Below, piece by piece: positions 41,440 to 49,696 of a stretch of 64,000 nt of DNA. Positions within the stretch are counted from its first letter, which is position 1. Every line of letters starts with the position of its first letter. The translations under genes and the position numbers were made by a program. Location of the stretch: positions 62,001-126,000 of the forward strand of contig NZ_JALPVJ010000011.1 in the NCBI RefSeq assembly GCF_023544445.1. The letters run 5' to 3'. The DNA is from Actinoplanes sp. M2I2 (GTDB taxonomy: Bacteria; Actinomycetota; Actinomycetes; Mycobacteriales; Micromonosporaceae). The notes beneath the pieces were generated by a model. That model worked only from the letters and a program-made list of their open reading frames with translations, had not been told where the DNA came from and searched no databases.

Positions 41440-41740
41440 AATCCTGAGTACGGGAGTGACTCTGTTCGCTCCGTTCCCTCACCCACTGGCCGCAGTCCTC
41501 GCAGGGGTCGCGCGTTCAGCCAGGTCCAGGGGGTGAGGGCCGGCGGGGCGGCGCGGACCGGTCGCGTCCGCGGTGGGCCGCAGGAGAGAACGGGCACCAG
41601 TAGACAACGGTGTGACCCGCGCAGCCGGCGCGGAGCATGCCGGTCCGAAGGCGTCCGCGACCTCCGTACGGCCCACCGGCCGTGCCCAGGGTGTGGTGCA
41701 CAGGAGGCGCGGTCCCGGGGCGGGGCCGCGCCTCGTTTCG
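41440..41740 (+). ncRNA. Candidate structured non-coding RNA, about 300 nt
   Basis: Between the kam operon and lnt lie 520 bp with no convincing protein frame. The segment starts just after a TTGACA-type promoter and ends in a strong hairpin terminator, the layout of an independent small RNA gene. RNase P, tmRNA and SRP RNA hallmarks (for example GAGGAAAGTCC) are not seen. A 6S-like/Ms1-type RNA is one possibility because of the length, but I cannot show the fold. Confidence 0.35.
41704..41734 (+). terminator. GC-rich hairpin terminator
   Basis: GAGGCGCGG and CCGCGCCTC form perfect 9-bp arms, extended by TCCC/GGGG pairing to 13 bp with a GGGGC loop, and followed by gTTTcg. Confidence 0.75.
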
Positions 41741-41860
41741 CTCCGATCCGCCCGCATCTCCCCGGCCCGGCGCTAGGCTGATGAATTGTTTCCTTATCGA
41801 TGCGCCCGCGCGCCCCGACTGTCCGATTCGGGCCGGTCGTCGCCAGGTAGCCTCTCGCGC

Positions 41861-43486
41861 GTGGAGATGACGTTGCAGCCCCCCGCTCCGCCGCAGGTCA
41901 CGGCGCAGCCCGGACGCCGGCCGGTGAGCCGCCGGGTCGCCGTGCCGATGGCCGTGCTCGCCGGGGTGGCGCTGCTGCTCGCGCTGCCGCCGTACGGGCT
42001 GTGGTGGCTCGCCCCGGCCGGGGTGGCGCTGCTCGCCGGCGCGACCCACCGCCGGCGCCTGCGCCGGGCCTTCGGGCTCGGCTTCCTGGCCGGGCTGGTG
42101 CTGTTCCTGCCGCTGCTGTGGTGGACGACGTTCGCCGCCGGCTGGCTGCCCTGGCTGCTGCTCTCGCTGGCCCAGGCCGCCTATCTGGGGCTGGCCGGCC
42201 TGGCCACCGCCTGGCTGTCACCCCTTCTCGACCGGTGGCGGGCACTGTGGCCGCCGGTGCTCGGGCTGCTCTGGGTGGCTCAGGAGGCGGCCCGCGACCG
42301 GGCCCCGTTCGGCGGTTTCCCGTGGGGGCGGCTCGCGTTCAGCCAGGACGACGCCCCGGCGCTGCGCCTGGCCGCCTGGGGTGGCGCCCCGCTGGTCACC
42401 TTCGCCGTCGCCGCCGCCGGTGGCGCTTTGGTCGCGCTGGCCTGGCGCGGGTGGCGGCCGAGCGCGAGGGCGCCGCACACCCGCCGCCCGCTCGGCCCGG
42501 TGCTCGGCTTCGGCCTGGCCGCCGCCGCCCTGATCGCCGGCCCGCTGCTCGTGCCGGTGGCCGAGCCGGGCGGCGAGACCGCGACGGTGGCGATCGTGCA
42601 GGGCAACGTGCCCCGCCTCGGCCTCGACTTCAACGCCCAGCGCCGGGCCGTGCTCGACAACCATGTGAGGGCCACCGAGCGGCTCGCCGCCGAGGTCGCC
42701 GCCGGCCGGCAGAAGCAGCCCGCCCTGGTCGTCTGGCCCGAGAACTCCAGCGACATCGACCCGCTGCGCAACTCCGACGCGGCCGCCGTGATCTCCCGCG
42801 CGGCCGACCTGATCAAGGCGCCGATCCTGGTCGGCACCGTGCTGCGCACCGACAAACCGGGCGACATCAAGAACGCCGGCATCCTGTGGAACCCCGGCAC
42901 CGGCCCCGACCTGGCCCAGACGTACGTCAAGCGGCACCCGGTCCCGTTCGCCGAGTACATGCCCCTGCGGTCGATCGCGCGCCTGGTCAGCAACAAGGTC
43001 GACCTGGTCCGCAACATGCTCCCCGGCGACCACCCGGGCGTCCTGCGCAGCGGGGCCGTGACCGTCGGCGACGTCATCTGCTTCGAAGTGGCGTACGACG
43101 ACATCGTCCGCGACACTGTGACCGGAGGGGCGCAGGTCTTCGCCGTCCAGACCAACAACGCGACGTTCAACGAGGCCGAGGCCCGTCAGCAGCTGGCCAT
43201 GGTGCGGCTGCGGGCCGTCGAGCACGGCCGCGAGGCATTGATGGTCTCCACGGTCGGAGTGTCCGCCTTCGCCGGTACGGCCGGTCAGGTGTACGACTCG
43301 AGCGGCTTCAATGTCGGCGCGACGATGGTGCGTGACATGAGGCTGGGCGGACCGACTACGCTAGCGACTCGTTTGGGCCACTGGCCCGAATTGGCGATGG
43401 TCGCCCTGGCGATCGTCGCTGTGGTCGGCGCGCTGCCGTTGCGTCGCCGCCGGCGTACGAAGACTGACTTTACGGAGGCACGGTGA
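41861..43486 (+). CDS. lnt: Apolipoprotein N-acyltransferase
   Basis: Lnt adds the third acyl chain to the N-terminal Cys of lipoproteins, in the cytoplasmic membrane. The 541-residue protein has about six to seven N-terminal helices (to about residue 235), a nitrilase-type extracytoplasmic domain, and one C-terminal helix (about 510-528). The catalytic triad is complete: Glu294 in VVWPENSSD, Lys357 in YVKRHPVPFAEY, Cys407 in VICFEVAYDD. GTG 41861 is taken as start; ATG two codons later is equally possible. It overlaps the ppm1 gene by 4 bp. Confidence 0.93.
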   Translation: MEMTLQPPAPPQVTAQPGRRPVSRRVAVPMAVLAGVALLLALPPYGLWWLAPAGVALLAGATHRRRLRRAFGLGFLAGLVLFLPLLWWTTFAAGWLPWLLLSLAQAAYLGLAGLATAWLSPLLDRWRALWPPVLGLLWVAQEAARDRAPFGGFPWGRLAFSQDDAPALRLAAWGGAPLVTFAVAAAGGALVALAWRGWRPSARAPHTRRPLGPVLGFGLAAAALIAGPLLVPVAEPGGETATVAIVQGNVPRLGLDFNAQRRAVLDNHVRATERLAAEVAAGRQKQPALVVWPENSSDIDPLRNSDAAAVISRAADLIKAPILVGTVLRTDKPGDIKNAGILWNPGTGPDLAQTYVKRHPVPFAEYMPLRSIARLVSNKVDLVRNMLPGDHPGVLRSGAVTVGDVICFEVAYDDIVRDTVTGGAQVFAVQTNNATFNEAEARQQLAMVRLRAVEHGREALMVSTVGVSAFAGTAGQVYDSSGFNVGATMVRDMRLGGPTTLATRLGHWPELAMVALAIVAVVGALPLRRRRRTKTDFTEAR

Positions 43487-44271
43487 GCGACGCGGAAGGC
43501 TACCCGGGGGTAGGACGGGTCCTGGTGGTGATCCCGACCTACAACGAGGCGGACAACATCCGCCTGATCACCGAGCGGGTACGCCGCGCCGTCCCCGAGG
43601 TCGACATCCTCGTCGCCGACGACAACTCGCCCGACGGGACCGGCACCATCGCCGACGAGCTGGCGGTCGCCGACGACCACATCTTCGTGCTGCACCGCGC
43701 GGGCAAGGAGGGGCTCGGGGCGGCGTACAAGGCGGGCTTCGCCTGGGCCAAGAACAAGGGGTACGACGCAGTCGTCGAGATGGACGCCGACGGCTCGCAC
43801 GCCCCCGAGGAGCTCTCGAAGCTGCTCGACGCGCTCAAGGAGAACGACGCGGTGCTCGGCACCCGTTACATCCCCGGCGGCAGCGTACGGAACTGGCCGA
43901 TGCGCCGGCTGCTGCTCTCGCGCGGCGGCAACATCTACATCCGGCTGGCCCTGCGCATGCCGTTCCGCGACGCGACCGGCGGTTACCGCGCCTACCGGAT
44001 GCCCGTCCTGGACGAGATCAACGTCGAGACGGTGGCCTCGACCGGCTACTCCTTCCAGGTCGAGCTGGCCTGGCGCAGCTACCAGTCCGGTTTCCGCATC
44101 GCCGAGGTGCCGATCACGTTCACCGAGCGCGAACACGGCGTCAGCAAGATGAGCGGCAACATTTTCAAGGAACAGCTGCTCAGGGTCACGTTGTGGGGCG
44201 TGCAGGCACGGCGGGAGTCGGTCCGCAAGCGGTTCGGCAAGCGCGCCGCCGAGGGTTCCACCTGGCCGTGA
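43483..44271 (+). CDS. ppm1: Polyprenol phosphate mannose synthase (Ppm1/DPM-like)
   Basis: It transfers mannose from GDP-mannose to polyprenyl phosphate, supplying lipoglycan and protein O-mannosylation. The 262-residue GT2 protein shows VLVVIPTYNEADNIRLI, ILVADDNSPDGTGTIADEL, VVEMDADGSHAPEELSKLL (DxD metal site), and GYRAYRMPVLDEI. No membrane domain is present, as in the actinobacterial split form. Start GTG overlaps lnt. In mycobacteria the two activities are fused in one polypeptide; here they are adjacent and coupled. Confidence 0.92.
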   Translation: MSDAEGYPGVGRVLVVIPTYNEADNIRLITERVRRAVPEVDILVADDNSPDGTGTIADELAVADDHIFVLHRAGKEGLGAAYKAGFAWAKNKGYDAVVEMDADGSHAPEELSKLLDALKENDAVLGTRYIPGGSVRNWPMRRLLLSRGGNIYIRLALRMPFRDATGGYRAYRMPVLDEINVETVASTGYSFQVELAWRSYQSGFRIAEVPITFTEREHGVSKMSGNIFKEQLLRVTLWGVQARRESVRKRFGKRAAEGSTWP

Positions 44272-44279
44272 CCTCGCGA

Positions 44280-44313
44280 CTCCGTGTCATGCTTGAGGTC
44301 GATTGACACGGAG
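44280..44313 (+). promoter_or_regulatory. Hairpin covering the fxsA ribosome binding site
   Basis: CTCCGTGTCA (44280-44289) and TGACACGGAG (44304-44313) are perfect 10-bp arms with a 14-nt loop. The right arm contains the GGAG of the fxsA Shine-Dalgarno site (GGAGG at 44310-44314), so folding would hide it. Also a possible DNA operator. Confidence 0.5.
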
Positions 44314-44320
44314 GAACCGC

Positions 44321-44845
44321 ATGCGTGGTCGAGGCCTAGCCCTGCTGCCGCTGGGGCTGTCAGCACTGGCGATCGTCGAGATCGTCGTCTTCATCGCCGT
44401 GGTCCACGCCGTCGGTGGCGTCTGGGCGGTCCTGATCGGGCTCGCGGCCAGTGTCACGGGCATGGCGCTGCTGCGCCGCGAGGGCATGAAGGGCTGGCGC
44501 CGGTTCCAGGCCGCCGCCGCCGAGGGGCGCCCGCCCGGCCGGGCCGTGGCCAACTCGCTGGTCGGCCTGCTCGGGTCCCTGCTGCTCGCGGTCCCCGGCT
44601 TCGTCTCGTCCGTGGCCGGCCTGCTCCTGCTGCTGCCGCCGGGCCGTCAGCTGGCCCGCCACCAGATGGAGCGCTACGCCGAGCGCCGCGTGGGCGGGGC
44701 CGCCGCGAGCGACCTGTTCGGCGCCCGCCACGTGCGGGTCCACCCTGGCAACCCGGTCGTCATCGACGAGGAGCCGGCGCCCGCGCAGCGCACGCCGGCC
44801 GCCGCCATCGAGGGCGAGGTCATCGAGGGCGAGGTCATGCGCTGA
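44321..44845 (+). CDS. fxsA: FxsA-family membrane protein
   Basis: The 174-residue protein follows FxsA: LALLPLGLSALAIVEIVVFI, the loop VLIGLAASVTGMALLRREGM, a second pair of helices (LVGLLGSLLLAVPGFVSSVA), and a hydrophilic tail. FxsA (YtzA) relieves phage exclusion by F plasmid in E. coli; its normal role is not known. Start ATG 44321 is fixed by GGAGG 6 bp upstream. The C-terminus has a doubled pentapeptide IEGEV from a 15-bp DNA repeat. Confidence 0.88.
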   Translation: MRGRGLALLPLGLSALAIVEIVVFIAVVHAVGGVWAVLIGLAASVTGMALLRREGMKGWRRFQAAAAEGRPPGRAVANSLVGLLGSLLLAVPGFVSSVAGLLLLLPPGRQLARHQMERYAERRVGGAAASDLFGARHVRVHPGNPVVIDEEPAPAQRTPAAAIEGEVIEGEVMR

Positions 44846-44950
44846 CCTCGTCTCGACGCCGGATCACCTCTTTCGGGCGGCGGATGAGCCTTTTGATGCC
44901 GGATCACCCTTTTTGGCGCCGGATCACCCTTCAACGCTGAATTGCCCTTT
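44846..44950 (+). repeat. GCCGGATCACC repeats after fxsA
   Basis: Three copies of gccggatcacc followed by a T-rich end occur near 44860, 44897 and 44922, with a related gcggatgagccttttg between the first two. They lie between the fxsA stop and its terminator. No coding potential seen. Confidence 0.6.
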
Positions 44951-44956
44951 TGCGCC

Positions 44957-44985
44957 AAAGGCCGCCCCGAGGGGCGGCCTTTTTC
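44957..44985. terminator. Strong bidirectional terminator, fxsA/rbpA
   Basis: AAAGGCCGCCCC, GA, GGGGCGGCCTTT with T run (TTTTT): near-perfect 12-bp arms between the convergent fxsA and rbpA ends. Confidence 0.9.
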
Positions 44986-45002
44986 GTTACGTTCGGACCG
45001 GT

Positions 45003-45341
45003 TCAGCGGCCTCGGCGCGTGCGGACTTCCTGGAGCCGCTCGTTGAGGATGTCCTCCAGCTCGGAGATCGACCGACGCTCGAGGAGCATGTCCCAGTGGG
45101 TGCGCGGCGGCTTCGCCTTCTTCTGCTCCGGCTCGTTGCCGTCCACCAGGCGGGCGACGCTGCCGTCGAACTTGCACTCCCAGGTGGTGGGCACCTCGGC
45201 GTCGACGGCGAACGGAACCTCGAACTGGTGGCCCTTCACGCACAGGTACTCTCGGGTCTGCCGGGGCGCCAGCTCGGTGTTGCGGTCGGACTCGTAGCTG
45301 ACTGCGCCAAGACGGCTGCCGCGCAGCATGCGTTCGCCCAT
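45003..45341 (-). CDS. rbpA: RNA polymerase-binding protein RbpA
   Basis: RbpA binds sigma-A type factors and stabilises open complexes; it is specific to actinobacteria. The 112-residue protein shows the family pattern: GSRLGAVSYESDRNTELAPR, EYLCVKGHQFEVPF, PTTWECKFDG, and the sigma-interacting C-terminal helix RTHWDMLLERRSISELEDIL. ATG 45341 has GAGGGGA upstream and gives the standard length. Its long leader contains palindromes. Confidence 0.97.
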   Translation of the reverse strand: MGERMLRGSRLGAVSYESDRNTELAPRQTREYLCVKGHQFEVPFAVDAEVPTTWECKFDGSVARLVDGNEPEQKKAKPPRTHWDMLLERRSISELEDILNERLQEVRTRRGR

Positions 45342-45441
45342 GGTGGCTTCCCCTCGCTCGTGGTGCTGCTTCCGTTGATGTAACGAAAGGGGCGTCTGTC
45401 GGATTCCTGTGGTGGGATCCCAACGGTCGCCGAGACACTGG

Positions 45442-45540
45442 ACCACCGTTGTGACGGTGGTGTTAACGCTACGAGCGTAACCGCCCGCAGCTCTTACCCG
45501 GCACCGCGAACCCCCGCCGAAGTGGACCTTGGTCCACTTT
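45442..45540 (-). promoter_or_regulatory. Palindrome cluster in the rbpA upstream region
   Basis: Two perfect dyads: ACCACCGT-TGTG-ACGGTGGT (45442-45461) and AAGTGGACC-TT-GGTCCACTT (45520-45539). A near-dyad TTAACGCTACGAGCGTAA lies between them (45463-45480). The outer dyad is a good operator candidate. In Streptomyces rbpA is induced by sigma-R, but I could not place that promoter. Confidence 0.5.
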
Positions 45541-45541
45541 A

Positions 45542-45924
45542 CGGCCTATGAGTGTTCTCCAGGTGGTGCGACATTGGTCACCCGGTCGGGTAACCGTCAA
45601 ATCGCCACCCTGGTGTGGCTCCGCACCGAGCACATTCGTCCGTCGGTCCCCGAAGATGAGAACTGTCCTGCCAATGTTCACCTGTGGGGTGTTCTTCCCC
45701 ACCCCGCGCCGATCATGCGCATTCGCGGCCGTCGACTTCCCGGTGCAGTCCTGCCTCATGCGCTGCACGCCCTGAGCGGCGGGCCGCCCGGCCTTCCTGG
45801 CCCCTTGGTCCCATCGGTTCGGCTCCCATCGGTTCGGCTGGCTCGCGCGGCTCGCCCCCTATCGGTCTCGTCGGTTCGGCTTGATCGGCCGGACTCGGCG
45901 GGGCTCGGCCGGGCTCGGCGGGGC
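45542..45924. repeat. Gene-free stretch with TCGG-rich repeats
   Basis: No gene is supported. At 45885-45924 two 20-bp units (tcggccgggctcggcggggc) sit directly beyond the stop of the minus-strand coiled-coil gene, and half a unit recurs within its coding end. Further left, ccatcggttcggct occurs twice about 15 bp apart (around 45810-45840). Confidence 0.6.
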
Positions 45925-47058
45925 TCAGACGCGGGCGTCGGCGGGGCCTGGCTGGGCCGGTGGTGCGGCCGGCCGGACCGTACCGAGACTGGCCAGGGCG
46001 GACGCGAGGTCGCTGACCTGCGTGGACAACTGAGCCGCCCGAGACTGTGCCGCCTCGGCCTCCGCCTGGGCGGCGGCCAACCGGCGTTGCAGTTCGGCCC
46101 GGTCGCGGTCGGCGCGTTCGAGCTCCTCCCGCGTCCGCAGCAGCGCGTCCCGTTCGGACACGGCAGTGGTGAGGTCCTGGCGCACCCGGGCGAGCTCGGC
46201 GTCGGCCGCCTGATGAGCGGCCGCGGCCTCCCGTCGTACCCCTTCGAGGATCTTGTCGGCGGCCGCCCGCTGCTCGGTCACCTCGAGGCGGACGGCCTTC
46301 AGGTCCGCCTCGGCCCGCCTGATGTCGTCCCGCGCGGCGTCCCGCTCCCGGCGCAACTCCTCGCCACGGGTGGCCGCCGACTCCGCGTCGCGCAGGGCCG
46401 AGGCAAGCTCACGCTCGGTCGCTTCGCGTTCCCGCCGTACGTCGATGATCTCCGCCCGCGCCCCGCCGAGCTCCTCGCGGGCCGCGTCCCGGTCCGCCTC
46501 AGCCCGTTCGCGCAGCGCAGCCGCCGCCGTGGCCGCCCGCTCGGCGTCCTCCCGCCCGGCCTGCGCCGCAACGGCCCGCTCGACTGCCGCCTGGGCCGCT
46601 CGCTCCGAGTCCTCGGCCCGCCGGAGCGCCTCGTCCCGCTCGGCGTCGGCCGCCGAGGCGAGCTGCTGCGCCGCAGCGGCCTCCGCCGCCGACCGCTCCG
46701 CGTCACGACGGGCGTCATCGCGCTCGGTGTGCGCGGCCGCGATCCGTCCCGACGTCTCCGCCCGGATCTCCGCGACCTGGCGCTCGACACCGGTAGGGGA
46801 CAACTCCGAGTGCAACGCCTCGGTCAACGACCCCACTAGCTGATCGAGCCGGTCGACAACCTCCCACGTGCGGGCGACCTCCCCGGCCAGCCCCGGCGAG
46901 GAACGGTGCCGCATCCGCACGTTCCGCGAGGCACGCTGACATTCGCCGTCGTTGTCCCGGCAGTACCGGAAGGGCCGCCCGGCGGAAGCGCGTTGCTGCA
47001 CCGGCTTGCCGCAGTGCGCGCAGGGCCTGGTCTCGGTCGCCGTGTCGTTCTCGTTCAT
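45925..47058 (-). CDS. Zinc-ribbon coiled-coil protein
   Basis: The 377-residue protein starts with a small Cys cluster (CAHCGKPVQQ, then YCRDNDGECQ), likely binding zinc, and a basic stretch ASRNVRMRHRSS. From about residue 60 to 350 it is almost unbroken charged heptad-like helix (for example ERDDARRDAERSAAEAAAAQ). The layout recalls KfrA-type DNA-binding coiled-coil proteins, but no sequence family is certain. A role in binding DNA or organising a filament is inference. Its stop is followed directly by 20-bp repeats. Confidence 0.75.
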   Translation of the reverse strand: MNENDTATETRPCAHCGKPVQQRASAGRPFRYCRDNDGECQRASRNVRMRHRSSPGLAGEVARTWEVVDRLDQLVGSLTEALHSELSPTGVERQVAEIRAETSGRIAAAHTERDDARRDAERSAAEAAAAQQLASAADAERDEALRRAEDSERAAQAAVERAVAAQAGREDAERAATAAAALRERAEADRDAAREELGGARAEIIDVRREREATERELASALRDAESAATRGEELRRERDAARDDIRRAEADLKAVRLEVTEQRAAADKILEGVRREAAAAHQAADAELARVRQDLTTAVSERDALLRTREELERADRDRAELQRRLAAAQAEAEAAQSRAAQLSTQVSDLASALASLGTVRPAAPPAQPGPADARV

Positions 47059-47827
47059 CGCAAGGTCACCCTAGGCGTGCCGGAGCTCCCAACCCCGCCA
47101 CGACACGGCTCCATCCGCCCTCCGCGCGATCCACCGTGGCCCGCCTGCGTCGGCAGGCCCGATCGCCGACCCCCGATCAGCCGAGACAAGTGCCCACCGG
47201 AGTGCGGGCAAGGTGCCCGAACCCGTCGGGGGACTGGCTCACCCCGACAGGCCTCGAGATCTCAGATCCGGCTAGGCCCGGCCGGATCCGGCCGGGCCAG
47301 GCCTGGCCCGGTGCGGGTGACGGCCTGCCCCAAATCCGGCGCGGGCGCCGCGCATCAGCGACAACTGCCATCCTAGGATGCCTTAGGGGCAGTGCGCGAG
47401 CGCACCACTGCATCAAAGGAAGACTTCGAGTCCCATAAACTCGTTTGGTGCCCGACCACTGTTGACCTGCAGGCCCCGACCAAGGCGTTCGGCGGCGGCA
47501 GCCTGGCGTCGATCAGGGCCCGCTCAGCGGCAGCCTGGCGTCGCTAAAAGGCCCACTCGGCAGCAGCCTGGCGTCGATCAGGGCCCGCTCGGCGGGGGCG
47601 CGGCGTCGCCTCAGTACAGCGACCGCAGGCCGGACACGGCGAGTCGACGGATCCGCCCGCAAGGTCCGGCGGCACCGCGACTGATGAACGGTCGGACTGT
47701 TGGTTGCCCGAAGCCGACGGACCGACCGACCTCGAAGAGCCCGGACTGATCAGCGAGATCCGAAGTCAGGAGCTCGGCTGCGCGGTCCACGGTGCGCTCG
47801 TTGAGCGCCGGCGTCGGTGACGCCGGA
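47059..47827. other. Gene-poor region with tandem repeat and hairpins
   Basis: About 770 bp without a convincing gene; plus-strand frames here are Arg/Pro-rich and unlike proteins. It holds a 32-33 bp tandem repeat at about 47496-47610 (core gcagcctggcgtcgatcagg, 3.5 copies), a hairpin with GTGCGC/GCGCAC arms at 47391-47404, and the palindrome CATCCTAGGATG near 47370 that shares 15 bp with a site upstream of csbD. Confidence 0.6.
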
Positions 47828-48463
47828 TCACCGGCTTTCCGTGGCCAGGCGAGCGCCGAAGCCGACGATGACGAAGCCGGTGACGCGGTCGAGCAGACGC
47901 CGGGCGCTCGGCCGGCTCAGCAAGCCGCGGAGGCGGTGGGCGCTCGCAACCAGCAAAGCCGACCACAGGAGACCGAGCACGACATGCACGCCCGCCAGCA
48001 GGACACCGGAGAGCAGCGGCGCCGCACCCGCCGGGACGAACTGGGGGAGCAGCGCCACGTAGAAGGCGCCCATCTTCGGGTTCAGTAGATTGGTGAACAC
48101 GCCCTGCCGCCACCCGACGACGAACCCGTCCGCCGTCGCGGCGCCGGGTTGCTGGTGCTGCTCCGGCTGTCCACGGCGACTGGCCCACAGCATGCGTAGG
48201 CCCATGGTGACGAGATAGCAGACCCCGGCCCAGCGGATCACCTCATAAGCGACGTGCGATGCGGTGAAGACCGCGGTGATGCCGGCCGAGGCCAGCACGC
48301 CCCAGAGCAGCGTGCCGGTCTGGATGCCGAGCACGACACCCCACGCCTGCCGCGCCGACCGGACCGTCGCCGTCCGCAGGATGAGGGCCGTATCGAGCCC
48401 GGGGGTGAGCGTGAGCAGCCCGACGACCACGACGAAGGACCACAACGCGGCGAACGACATCAT
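47828..48463 (-). CDS. LysE-family amino acid exporter
   Basis: The 211-residue protein has five to six membrane helices and the LysE/RhtB signature: LTLTPGLDTALILRTATVRS (LxxPGP-like, here TPGLD), GIQTGTLLWGVLASAGI, RQGVFTNLLNPKMGAFYVAL (NPK motif). Such exporters remove lysine, threonine, homoserine or related compounds. Either the first or second Met may be the start. No regulator adjoins it; a link to the lysine locus 7 kb away is only suggestive. Confidence 0.9.
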   Translation of the reverse strand: MMSFAALWSFVVVVGLLTLTPGLDTALILRTATVRSARQAWGVVLGIQTGTLLWGVLASAGITAVFTASHVAYEVIRWAGVCYLVTMGLRMLWASRRGQPEQHQQPGAATADGFVVGWRQGVFTNLLNPKMGAFYVALLPQFVPAGAAPLLSGVLLAGVHVVLGLLWSALLVASAHRLRGLLSRPSARRLLDRVTGFVIVGFGARLATESR

Positions 48464-48596
48464 GTCCGCAAGCTATCCGATGGTCCCGCGCGATCTGATC
48501 CCGTTCTGTCGTGCCGTGAGACCGGCCAGGCGGCCCGCTCCCGTGCCGCCGCTGTGGGCTGCGGTCCTCGACCGGTGCGGCGGCCGTCGCTGGTCC

Positions 48597-49643
48597 TCAG
48601 GGACCGCCGGCCGCCGCTACGACGGCTCGGCAGGTGGCCGGACTGGTCAGGACGGCGACGTTGTCGGTGATCTGGTCGATCGAGCCGGTCAGCGGCCGGG
48701 CCCGCAGCACCGGATCGGTGATGGCGTCGCGCAGCGCCTCGGCGAAGCGGCCGGCGCCGATCACCGCGTAGCCGCGGTCGAAGAACTCCCGGCGGGTCGG
48801 CGAGAGCTCGGCGGCCAGGCCCAGGTCGTTCTGCCGTTCAGCGGCGATCTCCAACGCGGTGCACAGCGCGTCCTCGCGGGCCTTGGCCTCGTTGGCGTGC
48901 AACGCCTCGGCCAGCCGCTCGGCGAGCCGATCCGGCGGCAGGGCGGCCGACAACCACTTCTGGTAGGGCGGCCAGCGCCTCGACTGGAGCACCGCGAGAC
49001 GGGCCACCTCGCGGCAGAGCCGGGCGGTGATCATGGCCGCGCCGCTGTCGTCGTGGGCCTCGGCGGCCCGGGCCGGGAACGCCTCCTCCTCGGCGATGCG
49101 CTGCCACTGGGCGGCCAGCACGTAGCGCCAGAGGTCCGCCGGATACCAGCGCAGACTCATCCGTACGCGGGAGAGCGCACCCTCGGGATCGTGGAAGACG
49201 GCACCGCCGGTGGTCTCGGCGAGGCGCTGCCACGGGGTGCTCAACCAGTCGTGCGGGCCGACGCCGTCAGCCGGGTCGAAGCCGAGCACGCCGCGGCACC
49301 ACTGCGGGAACGGGATGATCGTCACATAGTGATCGACCGGGCCGTCGGTGGCGGCCATCGAGCGGACCCGTGCACCCGGCGGCTCGAAGTGGGTGAACCA
49401 GCCGCGGAAGGTCTTCGGCAGCGTCTCCCTGAGCCGGGCGTCGAGCTCGCCGGTGTCGTCGTCGACGAACAGCTCGAGGCGGGGGCCCCAGTCGTGATCG
49501 GTGGATCTCGCGGTGTCGAAGCCGAGCACGTCGGAGCCGGGGCCGAGCCGGGCGGCGGCGTGGGGCAGGTCGCCGAGCAGCGGACGGACCGCCTCGACGT
49601 AGAAGAGGCGGGCGAGCTCGACACCGGGGAGGAATGCGGTCAT
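48597..49643 (-). CDS. DUF4037 protein, nucleotidyltransferase-like
   Basis: The 348-residue protein matches DUF4037: AFLPGVELARLFYVEAVRPL at the N-terminus, LGPGSDVLGFDTARSTDHDW (GS...D.D, a nucleotidyltransferase-like active site), LRLFV-type strand RLELFVDDDTGEL, and helical middle (RWYPADLWRYVLAAQWQRIA). These proteins occur in Streptomyces-like genomes with unknown substrates. ATG 49643 is chosen; a TTG ten codons upstream is possible. Divergent from a phosphotransferase gene with about 50 bp between. Confidence 0.8.
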   Translation of the reverse strand: MTAFLPGVELARLFYVEAVRPLLGDLPHAAARLGPGSDVLGFDTARSTDHDWGPRLELFVDDDTGELDARLRETLPKTFRGWFTHFEPPGARVRSMAATDGPVDHYVTIIPFPQWCRGVLGFDPADGVGPHDWLSTPWQRLAETTGGAVFHDPEGALSRVRMSLRWYPADLWRYVLAAQWQRIAEEEAFPARAAEAHDDSGAAMITARLCREVARLAVLQSRRWPPYQKWLSAALPPDRLAERLAEALHANEAKAREDALCTALEIAAERQNDLGLAAELSPTRREFFDRGYAVIGAGRFAEALRDAITDPVLRARPLTGSIDQITDNVAVLTSPATCRAVVAAAGGP

Positions 49644-49696
49644 GGCGAGCAAGGTAGTGGGCGGCTCCGACAACTTCGCGCCGATATCGTCGCCCT

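Noticed and set aside
41479..41757. 92-codon minus-strand frame across the candidate RNA
   Set aside because: Ala/Arg/Pro-rich chance text typical of GC-rich DNA; the terminator lies inside it.
45469..45768. 99-codon minus-strand frame upstream of rbpA
   Set aside because: It runs through the palindromes and promoter zone of rbpA and has no recognisable fold.
46906..47376. Plus-strand frames opposite and after the coiled-coil gene
   Set aside because: Antisense shadow of a high-GC gene continuing into non-coding repeats; Arg/Pro-rich with no motif.
47400..47455. tRNA-like string gacttcgagtcccataaact, possible attachment site
   Set aside because: No cloverleaf could be drawn and no integrase or mobile gene is near.
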